A stretch of DNA of 64,000 nt from Ailanthus altissimus (lineage: Eukaryota; Streptophyta; Magnoliopsida; Sapindales; Simaroubaceae). The notes under the pieces are model-generated. The model saw nothing but the letters and a program-made list of their open reading frames with translations, ran no database searches and had not been told where the DNA came from. Shown here piece by piece: positions 12,872 through 25,100 of this stretch; the stretch's first letter is position 1, and each line of letters opens with the position of its first letter. The stretch covers positions 6,014,001-6,078,000 of the forward strand of contig OX327686.1 of assembly GCA_946807835.1 (NCBI GenBank), read 5' to 3'. A program made the translations under genes and the position numbers.

Positions 12872-12879
12872 TTAAGCAT

Positions 12880-13757
12880 GTGGTTCCATCTGTGGTTTAT
12901 TCTGATTGATTCCATTAAGATCAATCTTCCTACAATTTCCACGATGCATGAGAAATTATTTCTCTAGGAAAGTGGCATTCCAAGCAACAAACACATTTCG
13001 TTCCTTAGGATCATAGAACTGGTATCCCATTGAGTTTATGGGATAACTAATGAACCGATACTTATACCCCCTGAATGCAAGTTTATCCTGTTGTGTAACT
13101 TTTACATAAGTAGGACAACCCTAAATCTTAAAATATTTAAGACTTGGATTCCTTCTAGTCTATATCTCATAGAGAGTGGAAGGAATGGCTTTAGACGAAA
13201 CTCTATTTAATACATGAGCAGCAGTATGTAGAGCATAGCCCCAACAATATTCAGGGAGATCGGTTAAACTCATCATCGATCGGACCATATATAATAAAGT
13301 CTGATTCTTCCTCTCTAAAATACCATTGTACTACAGAGTAGCTGAAGGATTATACTGAGCGAGAATTCCATTCATTTTTAAATAATTTAAAAATTGATTG
13401 CCTATGTATTCATCGCCTCGATCTGATTGAAGGCATTTGATATACTTATAGTTTATTTCTCTACTTCAAGTCTAAATTCTTTGAACTTTTCAAGGGTTTT
13501 AGACTTGTGTCTCATAAGAAACACATAACCATATCATGACAAATAATCAATAAAGGTTACAAAGTATTAAAATTCACCCATAGCAGCATGATTCATTGGA
13601 CCATATACATCACTATATATAAGTTTCAATAAACCAGTGGCACGGTGTCCAACACCAATAAAAAGAGATTTGATCATCTTTCCTTTAATACATGATTCAC
13701 AAACTAGATAAGGTTCTATGGTCAAATCAGGTATTTGTCATCCTTAACCAGACAGGA
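12880..13757 (-). pseudogene. copia integrase, truncated at N-terminus
   Basis: The minus strand reads, with frame breaks, CESCIKGKMIKSLFIGVGHR (near 13640-13720), LKLIYSDVYGPMNHAAMGEF, later ERKNQTLLYMVRSMM (near 13270-13320), HTAAHVLNRVSSKAIPSTLY, and GYKYRFISYPINSMGYQFYD (near 13020-13080). These are the copia integrase core and the region leading to RT. Everything before the CESC zinc-finger end is replaced by LTR sequence at 13773, so the N-terminal HHCC part is incomplete. Confidence 0.85.
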
Positions 13758-13772
13758 TAGGCGTTTAATACA

Positions 13773-14766
13773 TACGTTATAGATAATACAAAATGGCGAG
13801 TTAAACTAAATAAGTTGAGGTTAATCTATATTCGTACAATCCCTCCATCATTGATATCCTGAAAGAATGGTGACATAGATCAATAGCGTCAAGTCCTTTA
13901 TTACTCAACTATAAACTTATCTTTTTTTATTCGTATTCCAATAAATAATATACTCAAATTTCTTTGCAATATTATTTACTCCACAGGAAACTCTTTCTTG
14001 GGTTAAATGTTTATGGCCATAAAACTTCATAGAATACAACCTTAGAGCATCTGAATATTTAACTCACTCATATAAGCTGATGGATCCCATATCTACATAC
14101 ACCAGACTCTATAAGCATCAGACCATACCCAGCGACACCCAACGGTCAGACCATTAAAGGTCTTTGACATGTGTGGAACCTAAATATAGTGAATCACTCA
14201 CAAGCCCACCTTAGTGCTCAGGTCTAGGGACCACGAATACTACTCAACTCGAGAAGACCTTTCACTGACAAATTTATAGGATATCTATTAGAGGTATTTA
14301 TTGAGTCTTCTTCAGTATCTAGTCCTCACTGAATACCTGTATATATATAAGAGCTTCAACTAAGCTTATGGTCTACTAAGATTAACCATCTAGACAATCC
14401 AAATATAGATATACATTGATCTATATTCAACAGTTCCAATCGACAAACTCTGCATTGATGAAAATAGATTAGGAACAAATAATTCAAGAACATACTTACA
14501 CAATGACATTTCCTAGCAACTCTTGTAACTATTTACAACTATGTTATTATTAGCGTATTCCCAGGTCTTTGTCTCATTTCAGACGAGGTTCTAACTTTTT
14601 AGACCTGATCTGAATTCCTTTATATCAATATAATATCTGAAATGTTACAAGCATCTTACCTTAATAAAAATAATTTACGATTTAATGAAATATTTATTTA
14701 TTACATAAGTATGAAAATACAATATTCATACAAAATTAAAATGACACATGAGCACAAATATCAACA
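13773..14766 (-). repeat. 5' LTR of copia A, truncated
   Basis: These 994 bp match 10244-11226 with frequent single-base differences. Alignment with the 3' LTR stops abruptly near 13773 (10243 in the other copy). The remaining roughly 1.26 kb expected before the primer site is absent. Confidence 0.88.
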
Positions 14767-14771
14767 GTTAT

Positions 14772-15491
14772 CAATCTAACATGTGTTATAGAGATGCACA
14801 TGTACAATGCTATCCTAAAGCTAACGAGATATTTTATAGTCTAAATTGATGCAGTTCTCCTCAACTCTAAAATACAATCAAATGTGCTTAACTACTTTCT
14901 TAAATGAGCATTATCAATAAAATAGATGAGTACAATCAATAAAATAAAATACAAAACTTTACATTATTGAAGTTGTAGAAAAATTATGTATATAAAATTA
15001 TAGCATGTAAGCTGAGATGTATTTATGTTTCTTGGTACGGAGAGGACACCTTTATATAATAGTACTTAAGCTTAAAATATTAATGTCAATATTAATTAGT
15101 ATTATTACAATTTAAAAAAATTAACTCACCTTTATATAATAGTACTTAAGCTTAAAATATTAATGTCAATATTAATTAGTATTATTACAATTTAAAAAAA
15201 TTAACTCTAATATTAATGTGTAACATAAATTTAAAATTTGTAGGTCTTATTATATTAATCTTTATGATAGCATATTTAAATTTGAATTTTGTAACATGAA
15301 AGAGTGTATTATGGCCTATTAGAAGTAGAAGTTAGATTATATCTTGAATATGGTCAAATAATCAGATAAATAAAGAACATTAAAATTTAATAGTGAAAGT
15401 AAATCTCACTTGTTCATTCGGCTACTTAATAGACATAAATTAATGTCTATTTGATATATAAATTGGTTTTGTCTCTACCCATTAAAGTAAT
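14772..15491. other. Spacer between two copia elements
   Basis: AT-rich sequence without a convincing gene. It holds the exact 80-bp tandem duplication listed separately. No transposon ends were recognised. Confidence 0.5.
15047..15206. repeat. Exact 80-bp tandem duplication
   Basis: Copy one is 15047-15126 and copy two 15127-15206. They start CACCTTTATATAATAG and end AAATTAACT, with no differences that I can find. The junction shows no target duplication or transposon end, so replication slippage or unequal exchange is the likely cause. Confidence 0.93.
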
Positions 15492-15972
15492 TGAAAAGTC
15501 ACAAAGTCATATTATTTCATATTGAATGAGATATGATAAGACAATAATGGGAGGATTAGGGAGTACAAAAAGTTTAAGAAGTACTTCTATTAATACTTCT
15601 AAAAAGCTCAAAAGGTACTACTTCTATTGATATTTCTAAAAGCTTAAAGGGTAGGAGGTATTCTTATTAATGAGTACTCATTTCTATTTGTAGTCTACAT
15701 AAGGATGACTCTGATAAGAATTGATAACTAAGCAAACTCATCATTGAAGTTTCTTCTTAAATTATAGATCATCCCATATAAAGTAATTCATATTAAGAAT
15801 ATTGTGGATTAACATGTGAATAAAGGGTGAGGAGAGAGAAATCAATTTATAAGGATAACTAATTCTTCCACATCATGTATGTCTAAAATAACTTTGTGAG
15901 AATTATATTGTTCTAAAATCCTCATTTATGATTTGTCTGCATCCATGCGTATATTTAAGCTTAAAGTTTACA
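15492..15972 (+). repeat. 5' LTR of copia B
   Basis: It runs from TGAAAAGTCACAAAG to AAGTTTACA, 481 bp. The same sequence, diverged, is at about 20801-21269. Shared landmarks include TTTGTAGTCTA and CATAAGGATGACTC in the middle and AAGCTTAAAGTTTACA at the end. Confidence 0.85.
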
Positions 15973-15974
15973 TG

Positions 15975-15986
15975 TGGTATCAGAGC
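15975..15986 (+). promoter_or_regulatory. Primer-binding site, initiator-Met tRNA
   Basis: TGGTATCAGAGC, the standard plant copia primer site complementary to the 3' end of initiator tRNA-Met, lies 2 bp after the LTR end. Confidence 0.95.
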
Positions 15987-16769
15987 GTTCAGGTTTTAGA
16001 ACATATAATTTCTCCTATTATGATCTCTATTTGATTATAATATAATCATGCGATCACCCATCTAAATTTTAAGATAAACAAAACAAAACCAGAAATTGAA
16101 TGATTACGTCTTCACCATGCATATATTAATTTTGGTTTTGTTGTATATTATATTGTTGGATAATCTAGATTGTGATAATGAAATTTTTTTTGACGTGTTT
16201 TACACATATTATTGTCTTTTCTATATAAGTTACTGTATATACAAGACTTTATAGTATAGTTTGTTAGTCACCAAAGTGGCCAAACTTAAGGGCTATTTAT
16301 GTATAAAACTAAAGATCATTTATCTAATAAATACCTATTATTGTTTATAACTGGATAAATTGGTATTTACTAATCACGAGAAATTTAAGATATACCTAAA
16401 TGTGTATCAATCATTCTGTGAATAGTAAATGTTATGGAGGCAAATTAATGTTTTGTTTAAATATATTTTATACATTCAAAGATCACATGTATATTTAATC
16501 AGAAATATTTAATTGCCTTATAAAGATTATAAAAGCATTTAAATTATGATGATATATATTGTAATTTTTGCCTAAAGGTAAATTATAATATATTCTTAAC
16601 TGTTTATGTATCTGAGTCCATTAAGTAAATTTTTGAGCATTTTATGTTTACAATTATTACTCTTCATTCGCTTGATTCTTCTGTTACCGTCTTTAATAAA
16701 TTAAATTTCTCTAATTGGTAAGAACAAGTCAATTTTCATTTAGGTGTTTTAGATCTTGACTGAACACAG

Positions 16770-17420
16770 TTGGAAGATAAACATACTGACCTTATAGATT
16801 CTAGCAATGTAGAAGAGAAATTATATTATAAAGAACGGGAACGGTCAAACAGATTAAGCCTTTATTTCATACCATCAACTATTGCCAAAAACATCATTTT
16901 AACTATTCCACAAGCAAAAAGTACAAAAGAATATCTTAAGCATGTAGAAGAATATTTTCGTTTTGCGAATAAATCTCTCGCTAGTACTCTTATGGAAGAA
17001 CTCACAACCAAGAAGTTTGATGGGTCGCAGAGTATCCAACAACATATCATCGAGATATCTAATACTGCAACAAGGCTAAAGACATTGGGAATGACATAAT
17101 GAATCTTTCTTGGTGCAGTTCATTTTAAACTCGTTACCACCTAAGTATGGACCTTTTCAAATTAATTATAACACTATTAAGGATAAGTGGAGTGTTAGTG
17201 AATTGTCCAGTATGCTTACTCAAGAGGAAACAAGATTGAAAAATCAAGGAAGTCATTCCATTAATCTTATGGGTCAAGAGGCTAGTAAAAGACTTAAAAG
17301 AAAAGTCAACAAATTAAATAAACCTATTAATATTCCACAAGTTAACAAGAAATAGGAAAAGGCAATGAAATGTTACTTTTGTAAGAAAGAGGGACATTTT
17401 CAAAAAAATTACCCAAAATT
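16770..17420 (+). pseudogene. copia gag with altered zinc knuckle
   Basis: Two open frames (16770-17099 and 17110-17355) form a UBN2-type copia gag: KSTKEYLKHVEEYF, LMEELTTKKFDGSQSIQQHI, FILNSLPPKYGPFQINYNT, WSVSELSSMLTQEETRLK. The knuckle follows at about 17370-17415 as CYFCKKEGHFQKNY, where the last cysteine of the C-x2-C-x4-H-x4-C box has become tyrosine. A stop and frameshift near 17098-17110 and a stop at 17353 break the frame. Gag would package the RNA. Confidence 0.85.
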
Positions 17421-17499
17421 TAAAGCTTGGTTCGAAAAAAAAGATATATATAATACTTTTGTATATTTCGAATCAAACTTATCTGAAGTTTTTCTTAAT

Positions 17500-17894
17500 A
17501 CTTGATAGCTTGATTTTAGTGCTACTACTCATGTATCTAATATGATACGTAGATTTCTTATGATCTAAACTATAAACTCAAGTGAGAATTTTTTATTCAT
17601 GAGAAATCGATGAAGGCTACAATTGAAGGAATAGGGACTTATCATTTGATCTTGGATACTGGTTGTCATCTAAATCTATTAAAAACTCTTTATATACCTT
17701 CAGTTTCTAGGAACCTAATTTTTCTGTCAAAACTTGATTTTTCTAAGTCTAATTTTAAGTTTGAGCATGGTTGTTTCAATTTATATAAGAATACTTTCTT
17801 TATTGGTTCTGGTATTCTTACTGATGGTTTATATAAATTAAAACTTGATGATGCCTTTGTTGAATCTTTGCTTAATGTTTATCATAATATTTGA
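17500..17894 (+). pseudogene. copia protease, degenerate
   Basis: Near 17510-17540 the frame reads DFSATTHVSN, matching the copia active-site region (usual D-S-G-A-T/S) with the glycine lost. Then come an open stretch 17610-17894 with GIGTYHLILDTGCHLNLLKT, LYIPSVSRNLIFLSKLD and FKFEHGCFNLYKN. The PSVSRNLIS-type string is a hallmark of copia between protease and GAG-pre-integrase. Confidence 0.8.
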
Positions 17895-17929
17895 ATTAAG
17901 CATAGTATGCTAAATGAAAGTTCTACGTA

Positions 17930-19080
17930 CTTATGACATCAACATTTGGGTCATATATCTAAATAAAGATTAGTAAAGAATAAGATTCTTTCAATTCTAG
18001 ATTTTACTGATCGTGGTATATGTGTGGATTACATTAAAGGAAAGCAAACTAAACATAACAAGAAATGAGCCACAAGAAGTACTCAGCTTCTTGAAATTAT
18101 ACACAAGGATATATATAGACCTTTTGATGTTCCATCTTTTATTGGAGAAAGGTATTTATCACCTTTATTGATACTTTTTCTGTTATGGTTATGTCTATTA
18201 AAGAAAAATCGCAAGCAGTGGATGCCATTGAGGTATAATCAATAAGGTTAAAAGGAAATTAGATAAAAAGGTAAAAAATCATAAGGTCAGATAGAAATGG
18301 TGAGTATTATAAAAGACATAATGAATCAAGACAATGTCTAAGTCCATTGGCAAAGTTCCTCAAAAGGCATGGTCAGTGCTCAATACACTATACCGAGTAC
18401 ACCTCAATAACATGGTGTAGTAGAAAGGTGTAATTGGACTTTAATAGATATGGCATATTCTGTGCAAGGAATAAAGTAAGGCATTGCCTACTTTAAGGGG
18501 TGAAGGGAGAGGGGGAGATGGGTTTTTCCCCTTCCTCAAAACAGAGCAATATTTTAGCACCAGCTTTTACTATCTCCCAACTGTTTAATTCTTAACAATC
18601 CTCGTGGTTAGAAGTATGATGAGTAACTCCTCATTACCCAAATCTTAGTAAATATATGCTCTTAAAACTGCTACATATCTATTAAACAGGGTTCCTAGTA
18701 AGGCAATTCCAAAAACTCCTTTTGAACTATGGACTGATAGGAAGCCTCGTTTACAACACATGCATGTTTGGGGTTGTCTAGTAGAAGTATGCATTTATAA
18801 TTCACATGAAAAGAATTGGATTCTCGAACTATTACTTGTTACTTTATTGGGTATCCTGAGAAATTCAAAGGGTATTTATTTTACTATCCTAACCATAGTC
18901 CAAGAATTGTCGAAATAGGTAATGCTAAATTTATTGAAAATGGTAAAGTTAGTGGAAGTGATGAACGACAAAGTATGGATATTAAGAAAATTAGAAAAAA
19001 AAAACATTTCTTTACCTATAATTGTTCCTTTATCCACACTTCCTCCAAATGTTGTTTCAAAATTTACAGAATGTTCTAGC
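17930..19080 (+). pseudogene. copia integrase with internal insertion
   Basis: HQHLGHISK at about 17940 starts the GAG-pre-integrase region. CVDYIKGKQTKHNKK follows, then LLEIIHKDIYRPFDVPSFIG near 18090-18140 and the AVPKTPFELWTGRKP-like end (AIPKTPFELWTDRKPRLQHM near 18700-18760). The open frame 18816-19079 holds ARTISGYFIG-like SRTITCYFIGYPEKFKGYLF. Around 18455-18560 a roughly 100-bp G-rich stretch unrelated to integrase interrupts the core. Several stops are present. Confidence 0.83.
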
Positions 19081-19319
19081 AACTCTGAATAATATTTAAA
19101 TAAAGCAACACTCCATAAAGGAATAACTCTCAAAAGAAACACTCCTTGAAGGAATAACTCTCAACTATTTAATGTAAACAAACCATAAGAAATGACATTA
19201 AGAAGATCTCAAAGAGAAAAAAAAAAAGTAGCCATTTCAGATGATTATGTGGTTTATTTACAAGAATTGGATTTTGATATTTGAATCAATGAAGATTATA
19301 TTTCATTTTGACAAGTCAT

Positions 19320-20480
19320 GAAAAGTGTTGAGTCTGATAAATGGATTGATGCCATGAAAGATGAATTAAAATCCATGGAACAAAATAATGTCTAGGATCT
19401 CATTGTATTACCAAAAAATTCTAAACGATTCAAATGTAAATAGGTTTTCAAAACCAAACGTGACTCAAAAGGCAACATTAAATGATAAAAAAGCTAGATC
19501 TGTTACTAAGGGTTACACTCAAAGAAATGTCATTGATTTTAAAGAAACATTTTCACCCGTTTCAAAGAAAGACTCATTATGAATCATTATGGCTTTGGCC
19601 GCTCAATATGAATTAGAGTTGTACCAAATAGATGTGAAAACTGTCTTTTCTTAATGGTGAAATTGAGGAGAAAGTTTATATGGACCAACCAAAAGGTTTT
19701 AAAATAAAAGAAAAATGTCATATGGTGTATAAAACTTAAGAAATCAATATATAGACTCAAACAAGCTTTCCAATGATGGTATATTAAATTTAATGATACC
19801 ATAATATCTTTTGGTTTAAAAAAAGCAGCGTATATCTATGTATATACCGAAAGGTCATTGGGAGTAAGTTTATATTTTTAGTCCTATATATTGATGACAT
19901 TTTACTTGCTGCTAATGATTTGAGCCTTTTATATAAGACAAAAGATTTTCTCTCCAAAAATTTTGAAATAAAAGATATAGAAGAAGCATCCTATGTGATA
20001 GGAATTGAAATATTTTATGACAGGTCATAAAAATTATTAGGTCTATCCCATAAAGGTTATACCAAACAAATTCATGAGAGATTTAATATGGATAAATATT
20101 CAGCAGGAATTGTTCCATTACAAAAATGGTGCAAATTTAGTCTCATGCAATACCCAAAGAATGAAATAGAATGTAAGGAAATGGAATCCATTCCAGATGC
20201 TTCAGTTGTGAGCAGTTTAATGTATGTGTAAACCTGTATGAGATTGAATATTAGTTTCACGGTCGGAATGTTAGGCAGGTATCAAAGTAATCCAAGAATT
20301 TATCATTGAAAAGTTACAAAGAATGTATTAAGGTACTTGCAAGGCACCAAGAATTACATACTTATGTATAGGAGAACCAACCATTTAGAAGTGATTGGTT
20401 ATTCGGATTTAGATTTTGCTAGAGGTCTTGATAGTAAAAACTTTATGTTTGGCTATTTGCTTCTTCTTTCAAAATGAGTA
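19320..20480 (+). pseudogene. copia reverse transcriptase and partial RNase H
   Basis: Frames joined by eye give [87 protein letters not shown] with a Y-x-DD catalytic box, NFEIKDIEEASYVIGIEIF, then the RNase H linker NVLRYLQGTKNY and YSDLDFARGLDSK. The RNase H stops at the LLLLSK-VIS segment near 20478, about one third of the way through the domain, where LTR sequence begins. Frameshifts occur at 19440, 19650 and 19730. Confidence 0.87.
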
Positions 20481-21269
20481 ATATCATGAAAAAGTATTTA
20501 ATTGAGAAGTTGCATAGTCATATTATTTAATATTGAATGAAATATAATGAGACAATAAATGGGAGATCAAGGAGTACAAGAAACTTAAGATATACTTTTA
20601 TTAATACTTCTAGAAAGCTCAAAAGGCACTTCCATTAATATTTTTGGGAAGTTCAAATGGCACTTCTATGAATACGTTTTAGAAGTTCAAGAGGTCCTCC
20701 TATTAATGAGTGCTCCTCTCTATTTGTAGTCTATATAAGGATGACTCTTGCAAAGAGTTTCTTCTTTCAAAATGAGTAATATCATGAAAAAGTATTTTAA
20801 TTAAGAAGTTGTAAAGTCATATTATCACATATTGAATTAAATATGATGAGATAATAAATGGCAGTACCAGAAACTTAAGAAATACTTCTATTAATACTTC
20901 TAGAAACTTAAAACGCACTTCCATTAATGTTTTTAGGAGGCTCAAATGGCACTTCTAGAGCTCAAATGAGTGCTCATCTTTATTTGTAGTCTATACAAGG
21001 ATGACTCTCGCAAAGAATTGATAAGTAATGGAATCCATCATTGAAATTTCTTCTCTAATTATATATCATTCCATATAAAGTAATTCACATTAAAAGTATT
21101 ATGGATTAACAAATGGATAAAGGGTGAGATGAGAGAAATCAATTTATAAGGATGGCTAATTCTTTCGCTTTAAGTATGTCTCCAAAATAACTTTGTGAAA
21201 ATTATATTGTTCCAATATCCTGATTTGTGATTTATATGCATATACATATACTTAAGCTTAAAGTTTACA
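20458..21269 (+). repeat. 3' LTR of copia B with tandem partial duplication
   Basis: A partial LTR copy (about 20502-20757) is followed by a second copy of the adjoining RNase H bases (CTTCTTTCAAAATGAGTAAT at 20461 and again at 20761). A full LTR comes next (about 20801-21269) and ends AAGTTTACA. The duplicated unit of about 300 bp therefore includes internal coding sequence and LTR, so it arose after insertion and not by normal reverse transcription. Confidence 0.85.
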
Positions 21270-21274
21270 GTAGA

Positions 21275-22065
21275 AGGCACTCTGATGAGATCCTCAGGGG
21301 TTGAAAAATAGTGCATTCAGTTTGATAATGATCAAGTGACGTTGCTTCTTCACCATAAACTAAGGCATCGCTTAGTTATGTTGCAAATTGGAGTTTATTT
21401 TATCGTCGATCAGAAATTTTTCTATGAAAAACATAAATCGGAGTTTGAAAATGGGGAGAATAAGGAGTCCTTGACCCGCAATAGATGAAGGATGATTTGT
21501 TCAATCACATGATCTAGGCTTTTATAATATGGCGCTCTTTTGGCTTTCTATTTAAATATGATATCGAAATGCCCAATGAATTAGAATTTCCTATTGGACG
21601 AAGTCATTTTGAGACAAGAAAATTATTATTGATTAAAAGAATGAGAGAATGATTCACAATTCTTATAGAGTAGAATTATGCAACATCAAACATGGATAGT
21701 TCTTCTAAAAAACAAGATCTTTTTTTGAGTAAGCCATCATATCATATGAGATTTTGTGATTGATTTAAGTTTTGTAACTCCTTTTAATTTAATATAAAGC
21801 TTTTAAATTTCTTAAACTTCAATAACTAACTTATACTTTCCCGCCACAAAAAGAGAAAGAAAAAATAAAAGGAATTTATAAAATAATGTTATATTTCTCA
21901 AATGATATATCAAATTTTTTATTTTAAATTAATGTGTTAAACAATCATTAAGTGAAAAATAGTGTAACTTTAAAATTACTCATTATACAATTTCATCATT
22001 TAATGATAATTCGACATATCATTTAAAATATAAAAAAAATTAAAATGTCATTTAAGAAGTGTAGC
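21275..22065. other. Spacer downstream of HKT1
   Basis: AT-rich sequence between copia B and the HKT1 3' end, without a recognisable gene or repeat. It would contain the HKT1 termination region. Confidence 0.5.
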
Positions 22066-22071
22066 TTTATT
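22066..22071 (-). terminator. Candidate polyadenylation signal of HKT1
   Basis: AATAAA on the minus strand, 84-89 nt past the HKT1 stop codon. Plant signals are loose, so this is a candidate only. Confidence 0.45.
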
Positions 22072-22154
22072 CGAAATCTATATCATATAAAAACAGTATT
22101 AAATTATTGCTTTGCAATAATAATCAATACATATCACTGTAGAGTCGTCGTTAA

Positions 22155-25100
22155 TTAAGAGAGCTTCCAAGCTTTACCACCTTTCATGTTAAATTTCTTG
22201 AGCCTTCCAAAGAACATGACAACAATGAGAATATATTTCCCTTGAATACTCCATCTTCCAACAAATCCAAACCATGTGTCTTTGCATGAGCTATCAGGTA
22301 TCAATCGTCGTTTACAACTATACCCAGTTGAGAACCCAACATTCCCATATGCACTGCAAAATATAAATATAATCATAAGAATTAATATTTTAAATTAGAT
22401 AAATATATATTAATTAAATTTTAGATTGTGATAAGCTAAACCTCCATTCTCCATTAACATTCTAATGACAATATGTAGTGAATATTTTATTTTGTTTTTG
22501 TCCTGTCAATAATAAACTCACCTTATAACTTCGACAGTGATGTTAATCACGTTGAAATTGAGAGGATCGGTCTTCATTTTTTCTCTTTCTGTGATACAAA
22601 CTAGAATAACAAAGATGACTAAATAAGAAAGTTGTGAGAAAATCAGACACTGCACATAGCTCCTAGCTGTTTTATCCTTCACTTGGCAACTTCTTTCATC
22701 CCTTTTGCGATTTCTCGTGGGCAAAAATGAAGTATACGGAGGGAGATACCTGGACAGCATCAACAACATAATAACTTTTATTAATATATATTTAAAATCT
22801 GTTGAAACGCCTGCAGTCTACCTATTATCATTATGGGAAAATGTTATTTTTATCCTTAATTTTAGGGATATATATTAATTTAGTTCTTATTTTTTTTAAT
22901 ATATATTATGTTAGTTCCAGTAAAAAAAGAAATGATAATTGTTTTGGAATGAATATAATAATAAAAAATTGCTAAAAAAGTCCTTACAGAAACTAATATG
23001 TTATATATTAAAAATATATATACTAAATTAATATATATCTATAAAAACAAAATTCAAATAGGTATTTTCCGTATTATTGTATAATGGATACTTTGGATTA
23101 GGCTTCAGAACCAAATATTTACAAAATGATAAAAGACTCGCATTACCTATTTTTTATTATTTTTTGAACCTTTTAAATAATTTGGAGAGCTTAATTCTAT
23201 TAGTATTAGAAGGTTTTCAAAGTAACAAATAAGATTAAAGAATTTGGGGAGCAACATTAAATATAACTAGGGAAATGATCACTACCCAATAGTAGAAGAA
23301 ATAAAAGCCGATAGGATACGACTGACTGACGTATGGGCGTAAATTAAGGGTTTAAAATGATCCTAAAAATTCAAATAAAGAATAGGAATTATTGTTCACT
23401 TTTAGGAGAAGCACGGAACCATGAGCTGAGTGGCTTGATGCCAAGTTTACGCTTGACATGTGGCTTCAATAAATGAGGATGACACAAAAGGTCGTGGGGG
23501 TGGGCATTACACTTCCGTAGGAAATCATGCATCCCATAATTCCCATTTTATAACTGTGGGAATTCATTTCTATTAATTTAAATAACCGTGGAAATTATCT
23601 AGCTCTTCTTTTATCATATAGTTTCTAAATGGGAGTGTTTACAATAGAGAGGGTATTGATACATATGCTTTGTATTTGAAACCTAGCATATTATATTTTT
23701 CAAAAAGGAAAAAAGAAGCCTTGCATATTAGATTTACTGCTCGAACTATATTAGACGTGGAGGATAAAAAATGAACTCGAAATTTTAATAATTATGTTAA
23801 ATCTGAAACGTAATACGGTGGCTTTTGTGATACCGAGACGTAACGACTTGTATTTAATTCAAAGACTTAATAATGACTAAACATATCATGTGTATAATTA
23901 ATGTTTTGCTGAGAAAGATGAATATTTAAGCATGCAATTGCGAAAGTGCAAATGGACTTAAATGGTAGAAAGGAAAAGAACTCACATCATAACAACAAAG
24001 AGCACCGAGATTGCTGGAGAAATGATGGAAATATCAAACACAGATTCGCCGGTATGCCTTGAATTAACGACTTGAAATAAAGAAGCAACGAGCTTCTGAA
24101 AGGAATTCAGACCGTCCATGGCTTCTGAATTCCATTCCATAGCACAAAAGAGTAGCAACTGTACAAGTATGAACCCAAAAACAGTAGCAGCTAGACAAGA
24201 AGAATAAACACTGGAGAACAAATGACGATAAATTATCCCTTTAGAATTTCTCAAAATGTAATCAAATTCAGCTCGATTTGTGATTTTTTTGGAAACCCAG
24301 ATCACAAGTCGCAGGCAAGTTGGATATAACGTGCCCCCGAAGAGGCCTTGAGGAAACACAAGCGAAAGGAGAAGTGCATTCTTTTTAAAAACCATCATGT
24401 TCTCATTTGTAGGGATGAAACCACAATTTGAGAAAGTAGAAACTATTGTGAAAACAGAAAATGTTGATAAATGAAGACCCTTTTGCTTCAAAACTTGTTT
24501 TGCATCTGGAACAAGGTTTATATACAAAAATACTAAAATTGAACCAACTACATGAGTTGCTAAAAGATAACCTATCACCACATAAACCAAACACTTAATA
24601 GAATTATACTTCAAATCATCATCATTTGATGACTTGATAACACAATTTTCGAGGGTATCATTGGGCTCCTCATTCTTTGTATTTGAACCAATGACCAAAC
24701 CCAGTTCAATTTGGTCAACCAAATTTGGTGAGTTTGGAGAAGGGAGGTTGCATAGGCTGTTATTTGGACTGACTCTATTTTCAAATAATTTGTTTTTGGA
24801 ATAAAACATAGATCTTGCATAAAGCCCAAAGACAGAAATGAAAACTTCCCCACCCGCAAACATCAAAATGGTCATAAAAATAAGCTGAAAGTTTGAAAAA
24901 ACTTCCATTTCCACAGTTGACATGCTTGAACCTGTCAATGCAGAAACAGAAGTGAAGAAGACATCAATACTTTTAGGACTCGAGGAGGAATTTCTTGGCT
25001 TTGAGAACCTCAAAGCCAAATATCCAACTAAAGAAATGATTAAGAAATAGCAAAGCTGATTCCAGAAACGATCTACGTTTAAGACCAAGAAACGAAGAAA

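Larger units (their letters stand above)
8982..14766 (-). mobile_element. Ty1/copia retrotransposon (long-LTR family A), internally deleted
   Basis: The outer ends are TGTTGG at 8982 and CAACA at 14766, flanked by identical 5-bp duplications GTTAT (8977-8981 and 14767-14771), so both original ends are in place. On the minus strand the order is partial 5' LTR (13773-14766), integrase, RT, RNase H, polypurine tract and full 3' LTR (8982-11226). Integrase before RT marks Ty1/copia. The inner half of the 5' LTR, the primer site, gag and protease are gone, with the 5' LTR joined directly to integrase near 13760-13773. Confidence 0.93.
15492..21269 (+). mobile_element. Ty1/copia retrotransposon (family B), decayed
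   Basis: Plus-strand order is 5' LTR (15492-15972), initiator-Met primer site (15975), gag, protease, integrase, RT, a shortened RNase H and 3' LTR sequence. The LTRs are about 480 bp and unrelated to family A. Flanks are GTAAT on the left and GTAGA on the right, which may be an eroded target duplication (3 of 5). Frames carry many stops. The RNase H end and polypurine tract are missing, and the 3' LTR region is partly duplicated. Confidence 0.88.

Noticed and set aside
22750..23985. Transposon in HKT1 intron 1
   Set aside because: The intron is long and partly GC-balanced near 23400-23530, but I found no inverted ends or target duplications.
24403..24859. Two minus-strand frames inside HKT1 exon 1
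   Set aside because: They overlap the HKT1 frame out of phase, and the HKT1 frame carries all family motifs.
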